The notes under the pieces were generated by a model. It was not told where the DNA came from and ran no database searches. It saw nothing but the letters and a program-made list of their open reading frames with translations. From Ephemerocybe angulata (taxonomy: Eukaryota; Basidiomycota; Agaricomycetes; Agaricales; Psathyrellaceae), in contig JAACJK010000225.1 in the NCBI GenBank assembly GCA_013368325.1, forward strand, positions 186,001 to 250,000: a DNA stretch of 64,000 nt, written 5' to 3'. Of the stretch, positions 22,522 to 32,866 are shown in pieces (position 1 is the stretch's first letter; each line of letters begins with the position of its first letter). Position numbers and translations under genes: made by a program.

Positions 22522-23023
22522 ACCTTTGGATTATGTTGGACGGTGGACAAGTTGGTCTCGTATCTATATTACCTACCCTCCATTGTACCACCCTTTCGTT
22601 AAGATTCGCACGCTCTTGATTCATCTAGTCGGAATCGAAAGTTGGTCAAATTGTGACATTGCGACTTCTCTCTCGAACGCTGCGTTGTCGGCAGTTCGAT
22701 GACGGCATACCAGCCGAAGAATTCAGAGAAGGACGAAAATCGTCTCACAGATAGACTGCCATCTGAGCCCGGCTCCACCCTAGGCCTTAGCGCAATGCTC
22801 ACAAACAAATCAATGCACGACTTTTCTCCATCATGCCCTCTTCTTTTCTTCTTCGAAGTGAATTTAGGGGGAATGATATCGGTCAACTGACCACTTCACC
22901 GCAGCTAACGACTTCTTAGTCCGAGAAGGCTACCACCTCGGACACATGGGCGCAGTGGGATGTTCAGGTAGAAAAGGACAACGATGATCAGGAGTGGACA
23001 GTGAAAACGAAGCTTTTGCCGCG
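22522..23023. other. Spacer between the two GH35 genes
   Basis: About 500 bp serving as the 3' region of copy A and promoter of copy B. No further gene or repeat was recognised. Confidence 0.45.
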
Positions 23024-26000
23024 ATGGGCGAAGCAGCTCATGCTCGATCGACTTTCGTCGCCACCTTTTTCCTCGCTTTTGCAGCTTTATTTGCTTTGCA
23101 GAATGCGGTGTCTCCTGCTTATGCACATGCACGAAGTGACTGGCGGGACGCGATCGTGGCTCGAGAGCCCATTGAAGGCGTGACCCCAGATGTCCAGTAC
23201 GACAAGTACTCCCTCGTCATCAAGGGCCAGAGAGTCTTCCTACAGTAAGCATCTTCATCGTTAGATTCTTCCTATAACTAACGCACCTCCTTACCGAACA
23301 GCTCTGGCGAATTTCACACCTTCCGGTTACCTGTTCCCTCCCTATGGCCAGACATCTTGCAGAAGGCGAAGGCAGCGGGCCTGAACTCTGTCAGCGTGTA
23401 TCTGCACATGGGTTTGACCAATCCAGCACCGGGGGTTGTGGATTTTGGGGGCTACCGTGCCTTGGCACCGCTCTATGAAGCCGCCCAAGAAGCGGGTATC
23501 TGGATCGTGCTTCGGCCAGGTACGTATCCCCGAAATTTGAAAGACCTTTTGGTAGCTATGCTAACACAACTATTCACAACTCTCCTCAGGTCCCGTAAGC
23601 TTTCAGGCTCGTTGCAGTGTCGTCTCCATGACTTAACATCAATCTAGTATATTAATGCAGAGACGACAGCGGGCGGTATCGCTCATTGGGCAACGAGCGA
23701 AGTCGCTGGAAAGTTGCGAACGAATGCGACTGACTGGAAAGAAGCGTGGCAAGCGTACATCAAGGGCGTCATTGAGGAAACAGAGCCCTACCAGATTTCC
23801 TGTGGAGGACCTGTGATCGGTACGCCATCGACCCCTTGTTGAGTTTGGCATTATAGATGGCTAACTGTGTCTCCTTTCGCAGCTATACAGATTGGTAGGC
23901 GGAATCCCTATATTGGTGTTATGCTAAACTCGATTTGCTAACGCGACGCTAGATAATGAGTACACACAAAATCCCCCTTCTCACGCCGGTTACTTCCAAG
24001 ACCTCATCGACGTCTACGACGAATCCGACATTGATGTTCTCTTGACATATAATGACTTCGGAGGAGGGAAGAGCTTCTATAACGGAACCGTAAGTCGTTA
24101 CTCGTATTTATGTAGTTAAGAGACCACTTTCTCAAGACTGTTTAGGGCTCCGTCGATCTCGTTGGGTAAGCTCACATTGTGTACATGAGCCCTAGGATAC
24201 TGATACTGACTATTTACCTGACTTTGGTCAGACTGGATTCATACCCTCAAGGATTCGACTGCTCTCACCCTTTGAACTGGACCCCCGTCGTAACCGATTA
24301 CTACCAATACCACTTGGAGGTCAACTCCTGGCAGCCCTGGTATATTCCTGGTCAGTCCAGCTGCAATCTAAGTTCGTGACTCTTCAGCTCACTCCCAAGA
24401 ATCAGAGTTCCAAGGGGGCTCGTTCGATGCATGGGGCCCAGCTGCACCTGGTAAGCGCTCTATCATTGACCGTAACAGGCTACAGAAAGCTAAGGGCATA
24501 TCGCATGTAGGATTTGACGCCTGCAGAATCCTTACTGGACTGGACTTCCAGTCTGTCTTTAACCTTCAGCTGTGGGCGAGTAACGCTAAATTGATTAACT
24601 ATTACATGTTCTATGGGTACGTCCGGGATATGCGATCACTTTACGATGCCGCTCATTGTTTTTGACAGCGGCACGTCTTGGGGAGGCACGCCCCATCCTG
24701 GTGTATACACGTCGTACGACTATGGAGCATCGGTATGTCCAGGAATTCTCCAAATTTGCGAGGTCTGACGCTGTGTCCAGATCGCTGAATCTCGAGAACT
24801 GAGTGCAAAGTACGATGAAATCAAAAGGCAGTCATTGTTCATTCGCAGCTCCCCCGCGTTCTACAAGACGGACTGGGTGGCCGATAGCTCAACTGGCCTT
24901 GAGGTCTCTTCCAACAACGACGTCTACATTACGCATCTCAAGAATCCCGACGAGCCAACCTCATTCTACATCGCCCGCCATCGAGATTCAACGTCCAAGT
25001 GAGTCGTGTCGCATATTCTTTTTCTCAAAGAGATCCTTACACTATTCAGTGTGACGGCAGCTTTCCGTCTGAACGTGACGACAGAGCTAGGCTCCCTGTC
25101 TATTCCCCTCTACCTCGACAACATCACTCTTGCTGGACGTCAATCAAGGGTCGTCGTAACTGACTACTCATATGGTGCAAGCGCCTATGGGCTTGTGTAC
25201 TCCACTTCTCCGGTCTTTTTCGCTGGAGTCATTGGCGGACGCGACGTCCTCCTTCTCTATGGCGACTCGGCCCAGTCTCACGAAGCGACCTTTTATTCAA
25301 CCTTCGACAACAGTATGAAATCTCAATCCCCCCTCGTCAAGGTCCAACAGACGAAAGGGAACTTAGGGTCTGAGAAGAGGCCCCTTGTTACGTCTACAAT
25401 AGCATCGGGTTTCGAAGGGCTCGTTACTCTCGTCAGAACTGAAACCCAGTTAGTTCTGTTCGCTGACACTGCAACAGCGGCGACCTTCTGGTCACCTACC
25501 ATCGCGGGTAAGGCAGACGACCCATTCCGCAACTATTGGGGAATAGGGACAAACGAGACCGTCCTCGTCGGTGGGCCTTACCTTGTCCGCAATGCGACCC
25601 TTGAAGGAGAAGCCCTTTCCCTGCAAGGCGACCTGAAGGACGATGCGCAGCTCACGGTCATTGGCCCCCCACATCTTCAATCGATCTCGTGGAACGGCCA
25701 GAATCTGACTTTCGAACCGTCTCTTGAATTTTCGATTGGTGATGCGAACGTATATGTCGCAGATCTCAAGGTCGCCTCCTCTTTGGACGGCCTCCAAGTT
25801 CCTAAGCTGGAAGTGTGGAAGTACAAGGATAGCTTGCCGGAAATAGAGACTGGTTACGACGACTCCTCGTGGACGGTTGCAAATCATACGACCACGAATA
25901 TCCCATACAAACCTTATTATGGGGACGGACGAGTGCTTTATGGTTGCGATTATGGATTGTAAGTTGGCTGGACATGGGTTGGGCTGAGGATATGCTGACG

Positions 26001-27174
26001 TTCCGCTCCTAGCTGCGAAAATGTTGTCCTATGGAGAGGTCATTTCAAGGCATCTGGCGCAGAGAAGAGCGTCAACTTGTCTATCAACGGTGGTACAGGT
26101 AAGTCAGCACACGTCCGATTGTGTGCCAGAGCTAATGTATGCTACGTGCAGCCTTCGCGGCAAGCGTGTGGTTGAACGATGTCTTCCTTGGGACGTCGTT
26201 TGGAAAGTAGGCATCTTCGTATCCTGGCCTTCTGAATCATCACATCTTACCAATGCGTTCTGAAGCTCGACCAACAACCGCAACATCATCCAAGAGACTG
26301 ACGACAAGTTTACGTTCCCTGATGGTGCCATCATCCCTGGCAGAGACAATGTTATAACCGTCGTCCAAGACAACACCGGCCTCAACCAGACATCTTACGA
26401 CACTTACGACGGGGATACGTCCAAGAGCCCTCGCGGCATCCGCGGTTTCCAGCTGGACACCGGAGAGTTCGGTGACTGGAAGGTTCAGGGCAAGGTGGGA
26501 GGGTATAAGGAGTACGTCTAAGCATGCACCTCTCCTCGGTTGCAGCACCTGACCATTCCGTTCCCAGCTTCCCAGATAAGGTTCGGGGCATCCTAAACGA
26601 AGGTGGCCTGTTTGGTGAGCGCGCAGGATGGCATCTACCAGGCTTCCCAACCGAAGGATGGGAGGAGCGCGATCTCGCTTCCGGCCTGCCAAACAAGACC
26701 GCTGGAATTGGGTTCTTCGTGACGAATTTCACACTTGACATTCCGACTGGGCTGGACGCGATGTTCTCGTTTGACTTTGAGCAGGAACTTGGCCAGCCGT
26801 ACCGCGCCTTCCTGTTCGTCAATGGGTGGATGATGGGGAAAAGGATTGCGAATCTTGGGTAGGCGTCTAGCATCGTCGCGCTTCTGAACTTGATCTGATA
26901 TGCATTTAGGCCTCAGTCCAAATTCCCGGTCCATGAAGGCATTCTGAACTACCATGGCGAAAAGTAAGTCGTTCAAAAGCTCCACTGTTACAGGATCTGA
27001 TGCCCGGGCTTACTTTATAGTACGGTGGCGGTTGGACTCTGGACCATGACGCCGGGAGAGACTGCTGCGCCGAAACTTGAATTAAAACTGAATGCCGCTT
27101 ACGAGGGTGGTGTTGGGAACGTGGAGGTGAACAATCCTAAGTGGTCTTCTAGTGACCGTCGCCCAACGAAGTAG
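23024..27174 (+). CDS. Secreted beta-galactosidase, glycoside hydrolase family 35, copy B
   Basis: Tandem paralogue of copy A, same strand, with matching introns throughout. The ATG at 23024 is in strong context (GCCGCGATGG) and starts MGEAAHARSTFVATFF, followed by a signal peptide (about FFLAFAALFALQNAVSPAYA). It carries RPGPYINAE, the acid/base motif QIDNEYT, and the nucleophile region ending PEFQGGSFDAWGP. Beta domains follow with YKPYYGDGRVLYGCDYGL and FDFEQELGQPYRAFLFVNG. Microexons of 5 nt (23590-23594, GTCCC) and 12 nt (23883-23894) mirror those in copy A. As in copy A, the nucleophile codon GAG is split by an intron (CCTG|AG TTC). No stop or frameshift was seen, so both copies look functional. 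Likely role: extracellular breakdown of galactosides or galactan. The pair could differ in regulation or substrate, but that is inference. Confidence 0.93.
23590..23594 (+). other. 5-nt microexon of GH35 copy B
   Basis: GTCCC sits between CTCCTCAG and GTAAGC, flanked by introns of 70 nt (23520-23589) and 53 nt (23595-23647). It restores CGG CCA GGT CCC TAT ATT AAT, giving R-P-G-P-Y-I-N, exactly as in copy A although the five bases differ. Confidence 0.87.
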
Positions 27175-27280
27175 ATATCACTTGGGCCTATGTATAGCCT
27201 AAATGATATTCTGTTGTTACCATAAAGCAACCATGAATTAATCAGCCAACGCAATCTATACACTGCCAGACCTTCGGCAC

Positions 27281-27490
27281 TCACCTGGGACATCCTTTCG
27301 TGATTGTCCCGGGAATATAATAACATTTATTCCCTATACATACCGGGGGTGAGCCAGGAATATCCCATCAGGTTTATTCCTTGATGTGTCCCGGGTGCGC
27401 ACCTGGCACATCATCCCCCAGATCTGTCCCAGGTATATCCCGACGAAATACACCAGGCATGCATCTAGCTTGGACAATACCTGGGACAAC
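27281..27490. repeat. Degenerate short-motif repeat cluster, left block
   Basis: Many variants of a short motif around CC(A/G)GGNATATxCC appear in both orientations, for example CCGGGAATAT, CCAGGAATATCCC and CCCAGGTATATCCC. The block shares CATCAGGTTKAT and CCTGGCACAT in the same orientation with the block at 28255-28410. It also shares ACCGGG...GCCAGGAATAT with that block in inverted orientation. Confidence 0.6.
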
Positions 27491-27659
27491 GATCGTACAA
27501 ACAACAGCCAAAGTGTTGAACTTTCCGAATACGAAACAGGTGATTTCCCGCGTTTCTTTCTTCCTTTCCTCCACCATCCTCTCAACTTGGCGCTCAAGCC
27601 ACGACTTCCATTGCCCATCTCTCACGTTATAGCTCCTCATAACCTGTTCTTTGACCTTG

Positions 27660-27880
27660 CTTCACCACAAAGTGAGTCCCGGTCTGTTCCCGCCTGTCGG
27701 TCTATGAGCCCCTGAGTCTCTCGCGCATCCTTTCTTCACCACAGAGTGAGTCCCGGCTGTTCTCTTCTGTCGGTCCATGAGCTCCTGACGCTCTCGCGCA
27801 TCCTTTCTTCACCACAGAGTGAGTCCCGGCTGTTCTCTTCTGTCGGTCCATGAGCTCCTGACGCTCTCGCGCATCCTTTG
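27660..27880. repeat. Minisatellite, three tandem copies of about 73 bp
   Basis: Three consecutive units start at about 27660, 27734 and 27807, each beginning CTTCACCACARAGTGAGTCC and containing TGTCGGTC and CTCTCGCGCATCCTT. The second and third units are nearly identical with a 73-bp period; the first is more diverged. The array lies between the two degenerate repeat blocks, downstream of GH35 copy B. No function is evident. Confidence 0.9.
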
Positions 27881-28254
27881 ACGATTAGACGAGTCTCGCA
27901 TTACACAAACCTCACCAGTGAGTTGATACTTTCCTTTTGATTTCGGTTCACAATCTGACACCACATATCCTGTAAGAATCATGGACAGCCAGTAGTACGC
28001 ACTGAGGCACGGTCATCCGGCGATGAGAACGCCAGTCTCTTTGTGTCGTGCCTACAGATTTGGACTTCTGTAGCTGCGCTCAGCCCATCCATCCATCATG
28101 TACAGTAGTCGCCAAGTAGTCGCATAGGGCACAAGAATCCTACAAATTGAACAATATGTATCATGTATTTCTATGAATGCAGAACCGTGACAGAAAGCGA
28201 AACGGGAAGGAATCGGGGTGCTCCGGGAAGGCCCGTACGCGTCGTGCTATTGAA

Positions 28255-28410
28255 AAAGGATGTCCGAGGCAAGATATACCTGGGATATACCTCCTTATCC
28301 CAGGTGTATTCTCATCAGGTTGATACCAGGACATCCGTCGCGGAAATATTCCTGGCACATACCCGGTACGTCTCCGGGATTGATCACCGGGGAATATGTC
28401 AGGGAAATTT
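28255..28410. repeat. Degenerate short-motif repeat cluster, right block
   Basis: Same family of short motifs as at 27281-27490 (TACCTGGGATATACC, CCCAGGTGTATTC, ATTCCTGGCACATACCC, CCGGGGAATATG). The block overlaps the 3' end of the minus-strand FAD oxidoreductase and seems to supply its last coding codons and stop. Confidence 0.6.
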
Positions 28411-30413
28411 CAACGGGCTGGCAGTGTAGTCTCTGAATCCCGAGTAATATCCTGAATACTTGTAGCACCAATGACCCTCCTAGCCCGAGCAATGCTCTCA
28501 CCCCAGACGCTTCCAATAACCCAAACATCAAAATTGCGAACCCCTGGACGTAGCCAACACCCCTCCGCTTCAGCGTCAAATGGTGGTCGGCATACTGGAG
28601 GTCGAATGGTGTCCTGACGGTCTTGTTGCGAACGGGAATACTGAGCTCGGAACCTGATGACTTGGGTCCTGGGGCGAAAGTGGGGAACTTCCCCGATTCT
28701 TCGTCAATAGCACAGGCAGCCAAGAGCCCGCTTGTAAACCCATCTTCATGGAATCCATACTTGAGATAGGCGCCCGCAAATGTGATGCCCCGCTTGTTCT
28801 GGATTTTGTGCATCTCCGATTGGGCCTGGACGGCTTTGGCGTCGAGGACGGGGTGGTCGTATTTCCACCAGCCGAAGGTCTTCTCTGGTGGGGGATGGAA
28901 GGGCGGGTTCAGCGTAACAAGTACGGGACCATATTTGGATTCTGGGATGTGTTGGAGGTCATTCATTCCGTATGTACTGAGGCGGCTAGTTAGCCAGAGA
29001 TCGACGGTTTAGATGTAAAGATGACCATACAGAGATATTCTGTCAACCGTAGAGGACCCAGCCGCAGTCGAGTTTATCGACGTCGTGAGGTAGTTCCAGC
29101 ATGACCACGCCATCCGACTTTGGGGCATCAGCTGCGCGAGGCTGATCAGCATTGGCACGCGCAGGAGGATGCTTTACAACTCACGGCAGGGTCGCAGTGC
29201 AGAACAACTTCGTTCTTGTTCCATTCGAAGCGACCGAGTATATCCCGCTCATCCTCAGTTATATCACCTGCTGCCAGAATTTGAAGCGCAGTGTCTGAAT
29301 GGCAGGCGAAGATGACATGGTCGAACTCGTGCTCAACACCATCTGCTGTCTTCAGAACGACTTTAGACCTCGGGGACCCGCTTTCGTCAACTGGTCGGTT
29401 TGACGCTGAAACGATGGCAGAGTTGAGATGCAGCTGTTCTTTGGGAAGCTTGGCAAGAATCTTCTTGACATAATTATGACTTCCGCCCTGGATGGTGAGC
29501 CACGAAGGCTTCCCAAGTATTTGCAGGAGATGATGGTTGAACATGAATTGTATCTAGAATTCGGTGAATAAAGTAGCGAAAGCGACTTCGTCAGACTCAC
29601 CAATGTTTTTGCCGGGAAATCGAGGAAACACTTTCCTGGCGGCGTGCTCCAGATCGCGGCAGTCATTGGCTTGAAATTGTTCAGATCAAGCGAGAGCCTT
29701 TCAGGGTGTTCCAAACACTTACAATGAGATAGTTTTCGCGGAAGGCGTCCGAGTACTTTTCTTGTGTTAGATAGTCTCCTATGGATATCTCCTTCACCAA
29801 GGTTGGTTGCATCAGTATCCCCACGGCACACGCGTTGAAACGAAACACGTCGTAAAGCATCCTCCACATTGAAGGGTCGAAAAATCGGCGAGGTTGGCAG
29901 AAGACTGTAATCGGGTTCTTGCCCGCCCACTCAAATTCTCCAGAGTTGCGGGAGACACTGAACGTCATCTCTGTCGGAACAATCTTGACACCAGGGTCGG
30001 TCGGTCCTTCCGGAGCCTTCAATGCTGCGAAGCGCAAGAAGTTGGGGTATGTGGCGGGGTTGCATACGATCTAGGCTTGGTTGAACCAATTGCTCGAAGG
30101 TTGTTTATTTGGCACTCACAAAGCCACTAGAGTGAAGCTACGGGGTCAAAAAGACTTAAGAGTTCCAAGGCTAGGAGACATACGTATCGACGTCTATTCC
30201 TTCGGATTCCTCCTGTCCAGGTGGGTGATACGTGACAGTGTTCGCATGCCCTCCAGGTCTCGAGTCAGACTCATACAAGTGCACCTCATGGTCGCTATGT
30301 TCATTCAAAAGCTAAGACTGTCAATCAAACCAGGACGCGTTTTCGAATGCAATCGTGCTCACCCAAGTCGCTGCAAGACCAGAAACTCCAGAACCGACGA
30401 CGGCGACCTTCAT
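28295..30413 (-). CDS. FAD/NAD(P)-binding oxidoreductase, flavin amine-oxidase-like (COG2907-like)
   Basis: The ATG at 30411-30413 starts the Rossmann motif MKVAVVGSGVSGLAATW (GxGxxG). After an intron comes HEVHLYESDSRPGGHANTVT, the acidic residue ending strand 2 and the FAD-binding RxGG pattern. Further blocks are the DTGFIVCNPATYPNF signature, PMTAAIWSTPPGKCFLDFPA, TIQGGSHNYVKKI, FDHVIFACHSDTALQIL, MPQSRMAWSCWNYLTTSIN, DRISLTYGMNDLQHIP, ITFAGAYLKYGFHEDGF and a C-terminal hydrophobic stretch (FAILMFGLLEASG). A 7-nt exon (30120-30126) encodes part of DTGF. Related proteins are predicted oxidoreductases, sometimes beside fatty-acid-modifying genes; the substrate is unknown. The last 40 or so codons come from the repeat block at 28255-28410, so the native C-terminus may have been replaced. 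Confidence 0.85.
30120..30126 (-). other. 7-nt microexon of the FAD oxidoreductase gene
   Basis: On the minus strand TGGCTTT lies between CACTCTAG and GTGAGT, with introns of 57 nt (30127-30183) and 49 nt (30071-30119). Joining GAT AC|T GGC TTT|ATC GTA gives D-T-G-F-I-V, the expected family motif. Skipping it would shift the frame. Confidence 0.8.
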
Positions 30414-30799
30414 GGCTGATCAGGCGCGAGAAATGCGACGCTGGGAACGTGGTCATGGTAAGATTCATCTGCTTTTATACGTAACATCGCTCGCCGATGT
30501 GAACGTTGTCGACGTCGTCGAAATCGAAGCCCGGAAGCTATCACGACCGGTCACCCTCGGCTTTCTCCGGCCATATTCGGACGGAGTGTTAACTAGGGAT
30601 GGCCGGCTTGGGCGCTTAGCAAGCCGACACAGCGTGACTGCTTTCCTCCTGCCACGAAGCATCACCACGACTCGGATGCTGCAGTGTGCACACACCGGGT
30701 TCGCTTCAGCATAACATGCCCGGCGGCATTGGGACCCACTAAAGTGATCTCCCTCGTCTGAAACGGTGCCATGCGTGAGCGAGAACTTAATATTCCTAC

Positions 30800-31520
30800 C
30801 TCAGATTGAGACTCAATGTCCTCCGACCCAGTGTGTATACCAATGAAACACTGCGCCTGTTTCCCTCCCGCCTCATTTGGGTGGCCTCGTATTTATTTGG
30901 GGATAGCGGGTGCCAAAGATCAGCACGGCCGACACAACTCTTACAGCCGTCAATACGCTCGGGCAGAAGGTCTCGATCCCATTACCTCAAGGGACCATGC
31001 TGTGTCGATCGTTGCCGCTGGTCTTCACTCAAATCGTACGCCCATTTCCTTCTGGGAACGCTCGATCCCAAGGTACTAATTCATCCACCTAGCAAAGTAC
31101 TGGTCGGACCTGTATGCGTTCAAGCCGGAGAGGTTCTTTGGCGAATGGAACCGAGATGCGTTCATTCCATTTAGCGCGGGCTCGAGAGTGTGCCTAGGCC
31201 GGAGGTAATTCTCAGTTCTACTCACCCTCGGGGAAATGCATTTGCTTGCTTACTTTGGCCTGCCATACTATCTAGATTCTTTGAGACAGAGGCCACTGCA
31301 ATACTTGCGCTCCTCATCTCACGATATAGAGTGACCATCAAAGAAGAGCCGCAGTTTGCGCATGAAACATTTGAACAGAAGAAGGCCAGAGTGCTGAAGA
31401 CGAAACACGCACTTAGCTTAACGTGAGTGCTATAGTTTCTTCCTGCGCGGAGGCTGACGTGTTTCTGAAACTTGGAACAGTCCTGTCCGCGTTCCTCTCG
31501 TGTTCACAAGAAGGGATTAG
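30800..31520 (+). pseudogene. Cytochrome P450 relic (C-terminal part only)
   Basis: Only the C-terminal third of a fungal P450 is present. Recognisable blocks are TNETLRLFP (K-helix ExxR region), LTAVNTLGQKVSIPLPQGT, AAGLHSNPKYWSDLYAFKP, the heme-binding loop FSAGSRVCLGRR, and ISRYRVTIKEEPQF through to the final PVRVPLVFTRRD and stop at 31518-31520. A frameshift lies between PLPQGT and AAGLHSN near 30999-31010, because the two blocks read in different frames with no splice sites between them. No N-terminal anchor, I-helix or start is found upstream, where the divergent FAD oxidoreductase begins at 30413. Downstream splices still look normal, so decay may be fairly recent. An assembly error could cause the frameshift but not the missing 5' part. 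Confidence 0.75.
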
Positions 31521-31738
31521 ACTACAGATACCAACCCTTTCTCGAGACCTGGCCGCCCAAGTGAACATGGCTTTCACAACAGCTGTAATTGAAGCAGCGT
31601 AAGTATGGTAAACGTTACTAAGTTGCGAAGTTTTAATTAGGAATAACATTATCAAGGTCGTAACGAGGGGTAGCTCGCAGTGAACATACGACATCATATA
31701 GGCAGAAGCCAGTGTCCGTTATCTCCTCTTCTCTTTAT

Positions 31739-32790
31739 TCAAGCAGAAGTCGTCTCGGATCCGCTAGCAGACACGGTGGTAGATTCGGGCTCAGTGGCAG
31801 TAAGGGTGCTGGTGGCCGCGGGCTCACTGATGGTAGCAGTGACGGTGCTAGGAGGGGCAATGGTAGACCCCGATGACACGATCAGTGTGGTGTACGGGAT
31901 GCATCCGCCAGGGAACGCAGTGCCGGTGGGCAAGGTTGTGGGGAAGGGGAGGCTGGAGCTGGTTGCGCTGATGGTGGTGCTGCCGTTGACTGCAACAGGG
32001 GAGGCAGACACAATGGTGTGGGGGCCTGCGAAGGCAGACGTGGTTCCGTTGACCACCGAGGTTGAGTAGGTGAACGTTCCGTTCGCTGTGCCAGTGGGCA
32101 TGGGGAAGGCGGTGACTGTGCTAGGCCCCGAGCCAACATATCCGCAAGGAGGGAGGTGGAAGTAGGGTGGGTAATTTCCTCCTGGTGCCGAAGTTGCGGT
32201 GGCGCTGGTGGAGGACGTAACGGTGGTGGGGGCTCCGCTAGCGGAGGACGTTACGGTGGTCGCGCCATCGCTATCAGCAGTCGAAGTAGATGTGACGGCG
32301 GTGGCCGCTTCACTGGCAAAAGATGTGCTCGTGAGAATGGTCACTGAATCCGTGGGCTGGGAGGCGGAGGTGGTTGTGGCCGTCCCATCGGACGTAGTCG
32401 AGGTAGTCGCGGTGGGATCGACGATAACCGTACCGGTGGAGGTGGAGGTCGCTGACGTCGTATTGTTTCCGATGAGGAAATTGATGTACTCGGTAGGGAG
32501 TCCTGCGGGGTAAATCAATTCGGTCACCGTTACAGTCGCAGCTCCTGTCGAGGATGCAGAGGTCGTGCTGGCCGAGCCGGTCGATGTCGCTGTAGCAGAG
32601 ATTGTCGAGGCGGTACCAGTACTAGTTGTCGTACTAGGAGTCGCACTGCTGGAAGTGGCTCCAGCTTGGGGAGCAGCAAATGCAGTGCTGAGGATTGGTA
32701 GGTAAGTAAACCAGCAACAGACTCAAGATGTCTTGAGACTAACCTCTGCAAAAGGGTGGCAGCAAGGATGAAAGACGCTGAGAGCTTCAT
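31739..32790 (-). CDS. Secreted or cell-surface Ser/Thr-rich protein
   Basis: Two exons (32688-32743 is the intron). Exon 1 gives MKLSASFILAATLLQ, and the splice completes a signal peptide ending STAFAAPQ. The mature protein is almost entirely Ser, Thr, Ala, Val and Gly, expected to be heavily O-mannosylated, with one less repetitive island (TELIYPAGLPTEYINFLIGN) and a central PPYFHLPPCGYVG segment. Only a few cysteines are present (CGY and CIPY). It ends SETTSA with no clear GPI-anchor signal. It could be a wall-associated mucin-like protein; no enzymatic motif is visible. A TATA box lies about 70 bp upstream of the ATG. Confidence 0.8.
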
Positions 32791-32859
32791 TTTGGTATTA
32801 AGGTTAATTTGTGAAGGGAATGAAGATATTCTGTGGAATAGGAAGGTGAAGATCGCGTC

Positions 32860-32866
32860 CTTTATA
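32860..32866 (-). promoter_or_regulatory. Putative TATA box of the Ser/Thr-rich protein gene
   Basis: TATAAAG on the minus strand lies about 70 bp upstream of the ATG at 32790, a usual distance in fungi for strongly expressed genes. Position and sequence only. Confidence 0.5.

Noticed and set aside
30420..30714. Plus-strand open frame upstream of the P450 relic
   Set aside because: It overlaps the start region of the FAD oxidoreductase on the other strand and has no family features.
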